Source of the DNA: Azolla pinnata
Taxonomy: Eukaryota > Streptophyta > Polypodiopsida > Salviniales > Salviniaceae
Length of the DNA: 28,768 nucleotides
Assembly (NCBI GenBank): GCA_037176905.1
Contig: JBBBWG010003059.1
Span: 1 to 28,768 of the forward strand
Direction of reading: 5' to 3'
Shown: one piece after another, positions 28,748 to 28,768 of the stretch
How the letters are laid out: each line of letters starts with the position of its first letter
Numbering within the stretch: position 1 is the first letter of the stretch
Position numbers and translations under genes: made by a program
The notes under the pieces: generated by a model
What the model saw: the letters and a program-made list of their open reading frames with translations, nothing else
Databases searched by the model: none
What the model was told of the DNA's origin: nothing

Positions 28748-28768
28748 AGTGTCGGACTGGGATAGATC

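Larger units (their letters stand above)
28419..28768 (-). other. GDSL lipase intron, continuing past the window
   Basis: No exon is recognised here. The region is AT-rich, with the two telomere-like direct repeats and an AT microsatellite listed separately. It is interpreted as the intron before the penultimate visible exon. Confidence 0.6.

Noticed and set aside
1-28768. Retroelement, Polinton or other virus-like copies
   Set aside because: No reverse transcriptase, integrase or capsid-like segment and no paired long terminal repeats were recognised on either strand.

Overview
This is a nuclear, gene-dense land-plant window. The evidence is a set of plant-restricted genes (a PLS-class PPR protein, a HOOKLESS1-like acetyltransferase, a VIK-type ankyrin/Raf-like kinase, the thylakoid assembly factor Y3IP1, a GDSL esterase/lipase), GT-AG introns of roughly 80 bp to 2.2 kb, and TTTAGGG-type telomere-like runs. 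The intronless multi-triplet PPR style (MYAKCG / SWNALIAGY repeats) hints at a seed-free plant (bryophyte, lycophyte or fern), but the species cannot be fixed from the sequence. No ribosomal RNA gene, CRISPR array, retrovirus-like element or intact transposon was recognised.

Layout from left to right. 1-2816 (-): HLS1-like GNAT gene, three exons, 3' part outside the window; its second intron is almost pure simple-sequence DNA. 2817-7284: no convincing gene; a 0.6 kb alternating purine-pyrimidine (YR) repeat, tRNA/SINE-like scraps, a second YR tract and one coding-like unassigned segment. 7285-9822 (-): intronless 845-residue PPR gene with seven repeat blocks. 9823-11907: divergent intergenic region with AT-rich DNA, a 51-52 bp minisatellite and a YR tract. 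11908-15904 (+): eleven-exon VIK-like kinase. 15905-17795: intergenic space with unassigned ORFs. 17796-18962 (-): single-exon HSP20-like protein. 19041-20450: large YR minisatellite with a higher-order duplication. 21875-26475 (-): six-exon Y3IP1. 27724-28418 and beyond (-): the last two visible exons of a GDSL lipase; its next intron carries two telomere-like direct repeats.

The genes are unrelated neighbours rather than a pathway: two are predicted to serve organelles (PPR and Y3IP1), one signalling (VIK), one development (HLS1-like), one chaperone-like or nuclear function (HSP20-like) and one secreted lipid/ester hydrolysis (GDSL). What unites the window is microsatellite expansion. Five of the six genes carry in-frame simple-repeat insertions, and in three of the five genes whose 5' end is visible a YR repeat ends within about 40-80 bp of the start codon. 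No undescribed multi-gene system was found; the strongest unusual signal is this repeat architecture.
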